From Mesostigma viride (taxonomy: Eukaryota; Streptophyta; Mesostigmatophyceae; Mesostigmatales; Mesostigmataceae): 29,093 nt of DNA. The stretch is from assembly GCA_009746045.1 (NCBI GenBank), contig RPFO01001587.1, forward strand, positions 1 through 29,093. Reading direction: 5' to 3'. The notes under the pieces are model-generated. The model saw only the letters and a program-made list of their open reading frames with translations. It was not told the DNA's origin and did no database searches. The position numbers were made by a program, and so were the translations under genes. How positions within the stretch are numbered: the first letter of the stretch is position 1; every line of letters begins with the position of its first letter. This document shows positions 10,209-18,222 of this stretch, in pieces.

Positions 10209-10236
10209 AACTCAGTCCTCCTGTGAGGACTGAGTT
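10209..10236. repeat. Subterminal hairpin of the DNA transposon, right end
   Basis: AACTCAGTCCTC (10209-10220), CTGT, GAGGACTGAGTT (10225-10236): the same 12-bp arms as at 8557-8581, so multiple copies of one motif mark both ends. Such subterminal repeats often bind transposase. Confidence 0.9.
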
Positions 10237-10251
10237 GGGACAGACGACGAG

Positions 10252-10255
10252 TTAA
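10252..10255. repeat. Right TTAA flank of the DNA transposon in element B
   Basis: Pairs with 8526-8529. ORF3 sequence homologous to element A resumes immediately after it with TGGGCCTTTCTGGGC. Confidence 0.75.
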
Positions 10256-10408
10256 TGGGCCTTTCTGGGCCTTTTTCCTGATGGCGTGTGGGCCGATGTT
10301 TTCCTCACTGTAGATAGGCATGACAAGGCCGATGATGTGGCCCACTACCAGGCGTATCTGGATGTTCTGCTGGCCTCGCGTGGCACTTACCAGACTGATG
10401 GCAACTAG
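10256..10408 (+). pseudogene. ORF3 of element B, last part
   Basis: Continues the ORF3 C terminus after the DNA transposon, matching 17126-17279 of element A up to the shared TAG at 10406-10408. It is not translatable as part of the gene while the transposon is present. Confidence 0.8.
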
Positions 10409-10769
10409 ATAGAGGGCCTTAGGCCCGACCTGAGGGTGTTGTCCCTCCGGTATATAGAGTCGCCCTCATATTCTGGCCAGTTGATTGGTCGTTCTTGGTC
10501 CTTGGTACTGATTTGTTTACTCTGTGTGTCCTGCCCAGTGCCGTCCCCCCCGGCAAGGACTCCGTTCCAGGCAGTTAGGGGAACCTCCCACCAGGCTTGG
10601 TGCTGGCTAACCCTACACCACCCGGCGTGGTGGTGGAGACCGTGTGAACTATTGGTGCTTTGTATCTTGGATGGCCTATCGATTGTGTTGGTGTGTGCTG
10701 GGTGCATTAGGTTTTTCCTACCCCTTTGGTTTCCTCCCCGTGCGTAGGGAGAGGGCTCCCTACCTTTGT
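10409..10769 (+). other. 3' untranslated region of element B
   Basis: About 360 bp between the ORF3 stop and the polypurine tract, closely matching 17280-17638 of element A. It contains GGTATATAGAGTCG near 10450, which is TATA-like. No gene is apparent. Confidence 0.7.
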
Positions 10770-10780
10770 GGGGGGGGAGG
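10770..10780 (+). promoter_or_regulatory. 3' polypurine tract of element B
   Basis: G8AGG lies immediately before the TG of the 3' LTR, the standard place for plus-strand priming. Element A has G7AGG at 17639-17648. Confidence 0.88.
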
Positions 10781-11353
10781 TGTTACGTCGCGTAACTTTT
10801 GTTGTTGTTACGGACGTAAATTAGGTCACTGTTGCCTCAGCCATTCCGGAGCAGTTCGCTGACTTTCCTAGGCTTACGTTTAGTAAGGACCTTTTGGCCG
10901 GTCGGTACCGGGCCTTGTGACGTGGCAATTGTACAGTATGGTGGTTCGGTGCAGTCGCGCCGCGCTGCGTACTTTAGTAGTGGTCCTTTTATCCTGCGTG
11001 TGAACCTTGTGGACGTGCGTTGGTCCTGTGGGCGAGGGTCGATGTCGGCCCGAGCATACACGCCTGTCGGCGATCATTTATGCAGCAGTTGTCCTTCGTG
11101 AATGGCACTCGGCGTGTGTTAAATGAATTAACACATTTAGGCTTGGGTCACGGCAGTGTAGTATTGTTTCCTTCGTAGTACCCTGGTTTTATTCGGTATA
11201 TGGCGTATTATAAGGGAATGCATTGAGAAGCAGCGTCGTCGCGTCCTAGGTCTTATAGCCAATATAGCTCCTCACTCCTAGGTAGGTGCCTCATCACTAG
11301 TTTAGGTAAGGTTAGGCGAGATGTTTGGGATAGAGTCGAGCCAGGGCGTAACA
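10781..11353 (+). repeat. 3' LTR of element B
   Basis: 573 bp, matching 508-1081 except for one missing A near its start, with the same TGTTACG/CGTAACA ends. Near identity of the pair points to a recent insertion, or to gene conversion or assembly smoothing. Confidence 0.96.
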
Positions 11354-11358
11354 ACCTA
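11354..11358. repeat. Right 5-bp target site duplication (ACCTA) of element B
   Basis: ACCTA follows the 3' LTR. The sequence then continues ...TTATGTATGTTCC, as in uninterrupted pol at 4693 onward. Confidence 0.95.
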
Positions 11359-12361
11359 TTATGTATGTTCCTTCCTCACATATGGTATGTTCCTCAGTTA
11401 GAAGTACAGGAGATACCTATCACTAATAATAGTGTGGATATAGATGTGAACACAGTGGATACAATAGGAGTGGGATTTACTGAAAATGAGATAGTAAGAT
11501 ACATGGCTGTGATAGATTCCTCAAAAGTTTTTGAAGAAAAGACTCCTTCTTATCCTCCTCCTCGTTCTGTTTTACACCGTGTAGTTATCAAGGACGGTGC
11601 AGTTCCTACGCACTCTCCGATGTATAGAATGGGCCCTACCGAATTAAAGGAACTAAAACAGATTTTAGTGTCACTATTAGAAGCAGGATTGATAGAGCCT
11701 AGTAACTCCCCCTACTCAGCTGGTGTCCTGTTAGTTCCTAAGCCAAATGGCAAGTTTCGCCTAGTTACTGATTATAGGAAGTTGAATGATATTACTGTGA
11801 AGTCTAAATACCCTCTACATCGTATTGATGATATATTTAATAAGGTTAAAGGTTCCACTTGTTTCACGGTACTGGATTGTGCAGATGGTTTTTGGCAACT
11901 GCGTATAGCTCCTGAGGATTGCCATAAAACCGCCTTTGCTACCCCTTTTGGTCATTACCAGTTTAGAGTAGCGGCTTTGGGACTCTGTAACTCTCCTGCC
12001 TCTTTTCAAATGTTAATGAATGAAGTGCTTAGACCTGTTATGGGGAATTCTCACCTTCCTCAAGTGTCATCTGATTTAAAGGATCCTTCCTTCTCCTCTG
12101 TTTCTTTATCTGAGCATGACCGTTCTTGTGCTCAAGCTTACTTAGATGATATCCTTATTTACTCTCCTGATTTTGAAACGCACCTACGTGATTTAAAGAA
12201 AGTATTAGAGATAATGGCTGAAAATTCCTTGTGGGCTCGCCGTGCTAAAGTTCGTTCTGGTAGGAGTGTACCATTTTTAGGACATGTTTTGTCAGACGCC
12301 GGGGTCGCTACCGACCCGGATAAAACTAAGTCAATTCAGGAATGGCCTACCCCTACCGACG

Positions 12362-12365
12362 TTAA
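12362..12365. repeat. Left TTAA target duplication of the DNA transposon in element A
   Basis: The empty site GACGTTAAAGGTG is present in element B (about 5679-5691). Here TTAA appears on both sides of the insert (also 14065-14068). Confidence 0.93.
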
Positions 12366-13543
12366 CCCCTCATTGGTCCCATTTAAAGCCGAAAAATCGG
12401 CTGCAAAATGCTAAATTTGCAAACCACCCCACAGCCAACCTACCAACATCCAAGGGCTGTCCTTGGGGGTCAAGCATGTCCATGAGTTGCCCTTCGGGGT
12501 GAGCTATCACAACCTAACATATCTGCAGGGTAGGCCATAGAAAACTACCGCCAAAGTTAGGGGGGTCGAGACGCGCGTTTTCATTTTTGGTAGAATGTGC
12601 ATTTTGAATTATGTTATAAGACCTAGGCACCTACCACTTCAGGGATGATAAACAATTAGTTGCTGAACAGTTTGAGCCATTGGGGTCATCATTTGGGTGG
12701 GTATACCAGCAGTTTCACCCAGTACAGCCCATAGGGGTACCGTTGGTAAAAAGCAACCAAGGGGGTAGGGGTGGGCATACTACCTACTAATACCTACTAA
12801 TATGGCCCCCAACCATGCCAAACAATACATTTCCCTTCCATAATGATGGGGAAACATAACTGCATCATCACACTGCCCTTACATGGCACCTATGTGCAGG
12901 TGCCACCTTGTCCATGCACGTAGGTAACGTGGTACGGATACCCTACGCAAGGCATACATTATAGGAGTCAGCCACCAACAAACTAGTGACGTTGAGCCTA
13001 TTTCAGCCTGCCCTAGCAAGGATAAACTAGGCCTAAGCTGCTATAGCTTGCCAGGTGATGGCCAGCACACCTGGTGGCACATGCTGTCAATGGGAAGCTT
13101 TTACTCACCAGTTACGTGCTTGATGATGCCACAGAGACCAGCCAACTGCCTCACAATCATGCAATATGTGTATGGGAAATGTATAACAAAGATATATGGA
13201 GGTATTCAAACCCATACAGCATCTAAAACTTATCACCATCACACTGTGGCAGGTCAACTGACTGAGGGAAGCATCTAAGAAGGGTGTTTTAGAAAGGGGC
13301 CAGGCCAGGGTCAAGAAAGAGCATGAATAATGCAAAAAGAATGTGCTACACAAGCTAGAACGTATATATAAACGTCAAACATCGATAGGAAAACGATGCT
13401 GAAGCTTTACCAGGCATGAATGGCGTTACCTTGGCCCAGGCGGTGGCCGCAAAATGGCGCATTTCGGCACACCAAAGTTGTGCAGCATGGTCGCTAGATT
13501 CGGCGATTTCTTGCCACCCTTGCACGTTTGCGACTACTATGTA

Positions 13544-13792
13544 TCATAATAAGTACAAAGAAACCAATATATCCTTTAAAATACGCCGTAAAGGTATTGC
13601 TGTCAACGTTTCTATCGTCCGGCCTGATCGCAGTTTTTTCCAGCAAGAACGCTGCCGACACCTATCAAATGGCATTCCCGCGAACCAAAAATTGGCCTGT
13701 GTGATCTTTAGGACGTATAAAATCAATTTACTAAGTTTGGCCAGAAAATTCGAACGCAAACGTAAATTCCATGCGTGGGCGCAAGCCGCCAT
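13544..13792 (-). CDS. Short reading frame in a block shared by the two DNA transposons
   Basis: An 82-codon frame from an ATG in CCATGGC, rich in Arg/Lys/Leu (MAACAHAWNLRLRSNF...). The matching block of the other insert (8811 onward) keeps the ATG and many residues but has several stops. Either this is a decayed captured gene fragment or the frame is accidental in a conserved non-coding block. I do not recognise a family. Confidence 0.25.
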   Translation of the reverse strand: MAACAHAWNLRLRSNFLAKLSKLILYVLKITQANFWFAGMPFDRCRQRSCWKKLRSGRTIETLTAIPLRRILKDILVSLYLL

Positions 13793-14000
13793 GGCCAGGT
13801 CGTCGTTTTCCGGAATGCACGTTTTACGTGAAAAAGTACCCTGACCCCTTGTACTTTGACCGGCCAGAACACCTCTATAACTTTGTCAGAAGTATGCGAA
13901 CCCTAGTACCATGCTGTGAGGAAAATTATAAACTTTCGATCTTCTCAGCTAAACGTTTCCTAATTCTCAATAGTTTTCGCGCAATTTGGTCCCCCGCGGA

Positions 14001-14020
14001 GCAGCCGATGCATCGGCTGC
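14001..14020. repeat. Perfect 20-bp palindrome near the right end of the DNA transposon
   Basis: GCAGCCGATGCATCGGCTGC is its own reverse complement. Half-site variants recur at both ends: ATCGGCTGC at 12396-12404 and 14041-14049. This suggests a subterminal binding motif. Confidence 0.9.
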
Positions 14021-14064
14021 AAGTCGATTTTTGGCGGAAAATCGGCTGCAAGACCAATGAGGGG

Positions 14065-15322
14065 TTAAAGGTGTACGTAGTTTTCTAGGGATTGCCTCTT
14101 ACTATAGGCGTTTTATCCCGCGTTTCGCAACTATAGTAGCCCCTATTAATTAAGCATTTATTAAAGAAGGATATCCCCTTTGTCTGGAGTAGTGAATGTC
14201 AGTCGGCTTTTCAGTGTCTAAAATCCCTACTCCTCTCTCCTCCCGTACTCATCCTACCGGATACTACTAAACCCTTTGTGGTAGCTACAGACGCTAGTAG
14301 TAAGGTAGCTATAGGGGGCGTCCTTCTCCAGGATCAGGGTCAGGGCTTACAGCCAATTCAGTATATCTCTAGGACAATGCTCCCTGCGGAGCGTAACTAT
14401 CCCGTACACCAGCAGGAACTCTTAGCGGTGGTGTATTGTTGCCACGCGTGGCAGCACTTTCTTAAAGGTGCTCAATTTGATGTCTGCCTGAATGAACCCT
14501 GTGAGATAGATCCTTATAGATTAGTTATCCAAACGGATCACCGTCCCCAAGGTTACCCATCTTCTCTCCCAACCCAACCTTACCCCTCGTCAAGCGCGCT
14601 GGATGGAGTTTTTAGCACAGTTTTCCCCTTTTAAACTTCAGTATGTTCAGGGTGTAGATAACATAGTACCAGATGCACTCTCCCGTCGCGCAGATTACTC
14701 CTTCTTCGAGGACCTGGATGTTCTCAATACTACTCTAGTTCCTACTACTATGGGTGTAACCCCTCACTTATGGTGAACTACCTAATGATGAATCCTATGC
14801 CTATCTCTTTCATACTGCTGTTCGCATGCCTGATCTCCTTTCTCACGTAGGACTCTCTCTCCCGTGTGAGGCCCTTCCTGTGGTCTCGGTGGGGGGGGAG
14901 GGGAAAAATAAAATTTCCATACCGCTTAGCCATATAGCGACTAGGTCAGGAAAGTCTTATGATAACATAGTCCCTCTAGGACCTCCCCTTCTCTTTGGCA
15001 AGGCGGTAGGAGACCTCTTTAAACCTGTTCTGGATACCTCTGTAGCGATGCCTACCTCTGATCTTGAACGCCTTATTAGTAGATTTACGGCCACTGAGCC
15101 GGAAGCTTTAGCTGCCATTGCAGCCCTTCCCCAACAATTAGGCAAGCACCCTTGTAAATTTGTAGGTGGGTTTTTATATGTGCAAATAGCAGATTCTCCC
15201 CCTCAATGGCGCCTGTATGTCCCTCCTATCTGTCGCTCCTCCTTGCTCTTTGAGTTGCATGACTTAGCTGCTCATCAGGGTGGTAAACGGGTACGGGACC
15301 TAGTAGCCCGCTCTTACTACTG
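14065..15322 (+). pseudogene. pol: Rest of pol of element A: RT connection, RNase H, integrase zinc-finger half
   Basis: Resumes at TTAA with KGVRSFLGIASYYRRFI. Then come RNase H (DASSKVAIGGVL, HQQELLAVV, QTDHRP), PDALSRR, and an integrase HHCC start (ELHDLAAHQGGKRVRDLV...YYW). Three 4-base insertions relative to B break the frame: TAAG 14151-14154, AAGG 14549-14552 and CACT 14765-14768. Copy A keeps about 50 bp near 14965-15015 that B lost, and the G8 run that keeps frame. Homology to integrase stops at YYW (15322). Both Cys ligands and the catalytic core are missing, and ORF3 sequence follows at once. Confidence 0.9.
14891..14912 (+). promoter_or_regulatory. Candidate central polypurine tract in pol (element A)
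   Basis: G8AGGGGAAAAATAAAA, conserved with 6492-6512 in element B except for one more G. It lies in the coding frame between RNase H and integrase. Confidence 0.4.
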
Positions 15323-17279
15323 GAGGTGTTCCCCTGGCTTCCGGGCGAGGGCGAGGCAGATATAGATGACAACCCCTGTGACCTCCTACGGGCGGTCGAG
15401 TTCATGGAGATCGCGGACCAGACAGCGGGAGTAGCATTTGGCGACCCTTCCCCTACGGACGCACCAGTCGAGGCACAGTACACGCCAGAGTATTCGGCCT
15501 CCCCTGCAGCGTCCTCCTCCTCAGTGTCGGCTCCTTCCCCTGTCCCGTCTTCACCACGGTCGACCCGGCGCGCGTCGGTGGAGCCTACCCCTTTGGGCTC
15601 GGATCGTGAGCCTGATCCTCTCTCGGCGACTGTTTCTGCGATGCAGGCACAGATCCAGTCCCTGACCGCGGCTTTCGGGGCCTTCATGGCGGCCCAGGCG
15701 CATGCTCCAGCCACGCCAGGTGGGGTGTCTGTTGTATCTGTGCCCCCTTCCCCTTCGGTTGCCTCGGCGCCTACGGTTTCGCCCGCGCTGTGCGAGCCCT
15801 CGGTAGCTGCGGTTTCTTCTGTTGCTGCGGCTCCTACGCCTCCGGCTGTCTCTGCGCCTGCTACCGACGTACCTGCGCCTCTGCGCGAGTCTTCCGCCCC
15901 AGCGGCCGCGCCCGCCGTCGTCGCTTCCGGGCCCCCACAGCGCCAGCGCCGCCATCGCGGGGTTTCTTTAGCGACCCGGGCGGTCTTCCCAGGCTTTGGG
16001 AGGGTGGTCCTCCGCAGAGGATTCCGGTGCCCGACTGGAGCTTGGATGGTAACCAGTCGTATGCCGGATTGCCTGTCCCTACGGGCCCTGTTTTCAACAT
16101 GTGGCCTGGGGGTGCGCCGCCACCGGAGACCGGAGCGCCAGCTGCGGTGGCGGGTCCGTCGCGACCCCCTCCGGCAGCAGGTCCGACGCGACCTCCTGTT
16201 GTACCGGCGCCGTCTGCGTCTGTGCCGGTTCCTACCCCTGCTTCGGCCCCTGTCCCTTCGGCCCCGCGGTCTTTGGCTGCGGTTGTTCGGGCCAGCGGCC
16301 CTGATCCTCGCGCCACCCGCGCTGCTGATTCCCTCCGGGAGTTGTCCGAGGGCGATCGGGATCGGGTCCCTTCTGTGGTGCATGCGACGCCGGAGTCGCG
16401 CGACACGCCTGTCCTTGGGTACGGTATGTCTGCGCACGCCTGCCGACAGTGTGACCTGCCGCGCGCCTCCGCCGAGCTTGCCATTTCGCCCATGTCCTCG
16501 GGTTCTCCCAGGTGTGTCGGGCGCCGCGGGACCGTGGCCTACCCATTGAGACTGATCGGCCTCCTTTCGATATGGTTATTGTAGCTGATCCTGTGTTCCA
16601 GGGCGAGATCCTGGTTCGGCGCGTTCTGTATCGCTGGGCTAGGCGTCACAATGACTTGGACACCTACGGTGGGTTCCAGTGGGCTTACCCTCCGCCTCTG
16701 GGCATTATGGCCTCAGATGCCCTTACGGTAGAGTTTCCTGCGGTGCCGGGTGCTACGTACAGCACGGTTCTCCAGCCCATCCTAGAGTGGGATGCCCGTC
16801 GTCCAGCGCCCATCCCGGGCCAGGGTCTGGACTCCCGTGGCCATCCTCCTCCTCGGGCTAGCGACTACCTCGAGACGTTCGGGTCGCGACAGTGTGCCCG
16901 TCGGTGGCGCTTCCGTGAGGTTCGGCACATCCGGATGTGGCCGTCTGACGTGGAGCCCCTGGTAGATCTGTTCTTCCCGACGGGTTTGCGCTCTCGGATC
17001 CGGTACCATCGCCTACTCCTGCGGGCTCTCTGCTTGATCGCGGTAGAGCCTTTCCTACGCCTCTTTGCCTGTGGTTTCCTGGACTGGGCCCGTGGCCAGG
17101 TCGTTCTTACGCAGCATAGGTATTACTGGGCCTTTCTGGGTCTTTTTCCTGATGGCGTGTGGGCCGATGTTTTCCTCACTGTAGATAGGCATGACAATGC
17201 CGATGATGTGGCCCACTACCATGCGTATCTGGATGTTCTGCTGGCCTCGCGTGGCACTTACCAGACTGATGGCAACTAG
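15323..17279 (+). pseudogene. ORF3: unrecognised accessory gene of element A
   Basis: Comparison with copy B indicates one ancestral frame of about 650 codons, now split over three frames in A: about 15326-15940, 15940-16490 and 16490-17279. In A one indel near 15930 and a missing base near 16499 cause the shifts; in B these two places are in frame. Order: an acidic N terminus (EGEADIDDNPCD), a P/S/A-rich linker, a short helix AMQAQIQSLTAAFGAFMAAQ, a long A/P-rich linker, then a conserved C-terminal region of about 250 residues rich in Arg, Trp and Leu (LVRRVLYRWARRHNDLDTYG, LFFPTGLRSRIRYHRLLLRAL). No signal peptide or clear membrane span, so an envelope role is not supported. It could be an extra structural protein or a captured host gene. 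Confidence 0.7.
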
Positions 17280-17638
17280 ATAGAGGGCCTTAGGCCCGAC
17301 CTGAGGGTGTTGTCCCTCCGGTATATAGAGTCGCCCTCACGTTCTGGCCAGTTGACTGGTCGTTCTTGGTCCTTGGTACTGATTTGTTTACTCTGTGTGT
17401 CCTGCCCAGTGCCGTCCCCCCCGGCAAGGACTCTGTTCCAGGCAGTTAGGGGAACCTACCACCAGGCTTGGTGCTGGTTAACCCTACACCTCCCGGCGTG
17501 GTGGTGGAGACCGAGTTAATACGTTGGTGCTTTGTATCTTGGATGGCCTGCCGATTGTGTTGGTGTGTGCTGGGTGCATTAGGTTTCCTACCCCTTGGTT
17601 TCCTCCCTGTGCGTAGGGAGAGGGCTCCCTACCTTTGT
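17280..17638 (+). other. 3' untranslated region of element A
   Basis: Matches 10409-10769 of element B closely, with scattered substitutions. No gene is seen; it leads to the polypurine tract. Confidence 0.7.
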
Positions 17639-17648
17639 GGGGGGGAGG
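17639..17648 (+). promoter_or_regulatory. 3' polypurine tract of element A
   Basis: G7AGG directly before the LTR TG, one G shorter than in element B. Confidence 0.87.
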
Positions 17649-18222
17649 TGTTACGTCGCGTAACTTTTGTTGTTGTTACGGACGTAAATTAGGTCCCTTG
17701 TTGCCTCAGCCATTCCGGAGCAGTTCGCTGACTTTCCTAGGCTTACGTGTAGTAAGGACCTTTTGGCCGGTCGGTACCGGGCCTTGTGACGTGGCAATTG
17801 TACAGTATGGTGGTTCGGTGCAGTCGCGCCGCGCTGCGTACTTTAGTAGTGGTCCTTTTATCCTGCGTGTGAACCTTGTGGACGTGCGTTGGTCCTGTGG
17901 GCGAGGGTCGATGTCGGCCCGAGCATACACGCCTGTCGGCGATCATTTATGCAGCAGTTGTCCTTCGTGAATGGCACTCGGCGTGTGTTAAATGAATTAA
18001 CACATATAGGCTTGGGTCACGGCAGTGTAGTATTGTTTCCTTCGTAGTACCCTGGTTTTATTCGGTATATGGCGTATTATAAGGGAATGCATTGAGAAGC
18101 AGCGTCGTCGCGTCCTAGGTCTTATAGCCAATATAGCTCCTCACTCCTAGGTAGGTGCCTCATCACTAGTTTAGGTAAGGTTAGGCGAGATGTTTGGGAT
18201 AGAGTCGAGCCAGGACGTAACA
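17649..18222 (+). repeat. 3' LTR of element A
   Basis: 574 bp, about 99% identical by eye to the B LTRs. Differences include CCCTTG for CACTG near 17695, ACGTGTAG for ACGTTTAG near 17748, CACATATAGG near 18002 and CAGGACG for CAGGGCG near 18214. It ends CGTAACA, and CCGGC follows as the expected right target duplication. The left copy is outside the window. Confidence 0.95.

Larger units (their letters stand above)
8530..10251 (+). mobile_element. Non-autonomous TIR DNA transposon in ORF3 of element B
   Basis: The 1722-bp insert has terminal inverted repeats CTCGTCGTCTGTCC/GGACAGACGACGAG, flanked by TTAA (or TA). The empty site is preserved in element A. No transposase is visible; the frames inside are short. 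The stretch from about 8757 to 9560 is clearly related to 13030-13850 (reverse strand) of the insert in element A. It includes a decayed coding-like block starting ATGGCGGCTCGCGCCCATGC at 8811. TTAA duplication is typical of piggyBac, but the terminus lacks the usual CCC, so a mariner-like TA element is also possible. Confidence 0.88.
508..11353 (+). mobile_element. Complete nested Ty3/gypsy LTR retrotransposon (element B)
   Basis: Paired LTRs (508-1081 and 10781-11353) begin TG and end CA and are flanked by ACCTA duplications. Between them lie a primer-binding-site candidate, leader, gag with a CCHC knuckle, protease-RT-RNase H, a partial integrase, an accessory gene and a G-rich polypurine tract touching the 3' LTR. 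The protease-RT-RNase H-integrase order is that of Ty3/gypsy. The element sits in the pol gene of a sister copy (A). Its interior is defective: two stops and two frameshifts in gag, a stop after RNase H, no integrase core, a stop and frameshift in ORF3, and a 1.7-kb DNA transposon in ORF3. Confidence 0.96.
11354..12365 (+). pseudogene. pol: Reverse transcriptase of element A (middle part of pol)
   Basis: Continues the pol broken at 507. It includes LVTDYRKLN, LDCADGFWQL, the Ser/Asp-rich insert before the catalytic motif, AYLDDILIYS and the FLGH motif. It is nearly identical to 4698-5685 of element B. Near its start A has 21 extra bases (about 11372-11392), which partly repeat TATGTTCC and keep frame. 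The frame runs into a DNA transposon at the TTAA 12362-12365 and resumes at 14065. Confidence 0.92.
12366..14064 (-). mobile_element. Non-autonomous piggyBac-like DNA transposon in pol of element A
   Basis: The 1699-bp insert has perfect 13-bp inverted repeats CCCCTCATTGGTC/GACCAATGAGGGG and a TTAA duplication, proven by the empty site in element B. TTAA plus a CCC terminus is the hallmark of the piggyBac superfamily. No transposase is visible. Subterminal features are the hairpin GCCGAAAAATCGGC (12388-12401) and a 20-bp palindrome at 14001-14020. Much of the interior, read on the minus strand from about 13850 to 13030, is related to the insert at 8757-9560, although the terminal repeats differ. 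I give the minus strand to match that orientation. Confidence 0.9.
1..18222 (+). mobile_element. Outer Ty3/gypsy LTR retrotransposon (element A), left end outside the window
   Basis: Element A is seen as two pol halves, 1-507 and 11354 onward. They join across the 5-bp duplication ACCTA when element B (508-11353) is removed, and they match B's own pol in order. A continues through RNase H, part of integrase and an accessory gene to a polypurine tract and a 3' LTR ending at 18222. Its 5' LTR, gag and primer-binding site are not in the window. The base after the LTR starts CCGGC, which should be the right copy of its target duplication. It is broken by B, by a TTAA-flanked DNA transposon at 12366-14064, and by several small indels, so it is non-functional. 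Confidence 0.93.

Noticed and set aside
15226-16437. 403-codon minus-strand frame rich in Arg and Gly
   Set aside because: It is the antisense of ORF3 in GC-rich, Pro/Ala-coding sequence. The sense frame is supported by the second copy, while the antisense frame has the composition expected of a shadow.
15323-17279. ORF3 as an envelope-like gene
   Set aside because: The position fits, but I see no signal peptide, no clear membrane anchor and no cysteine-rich ectodomain pattern.
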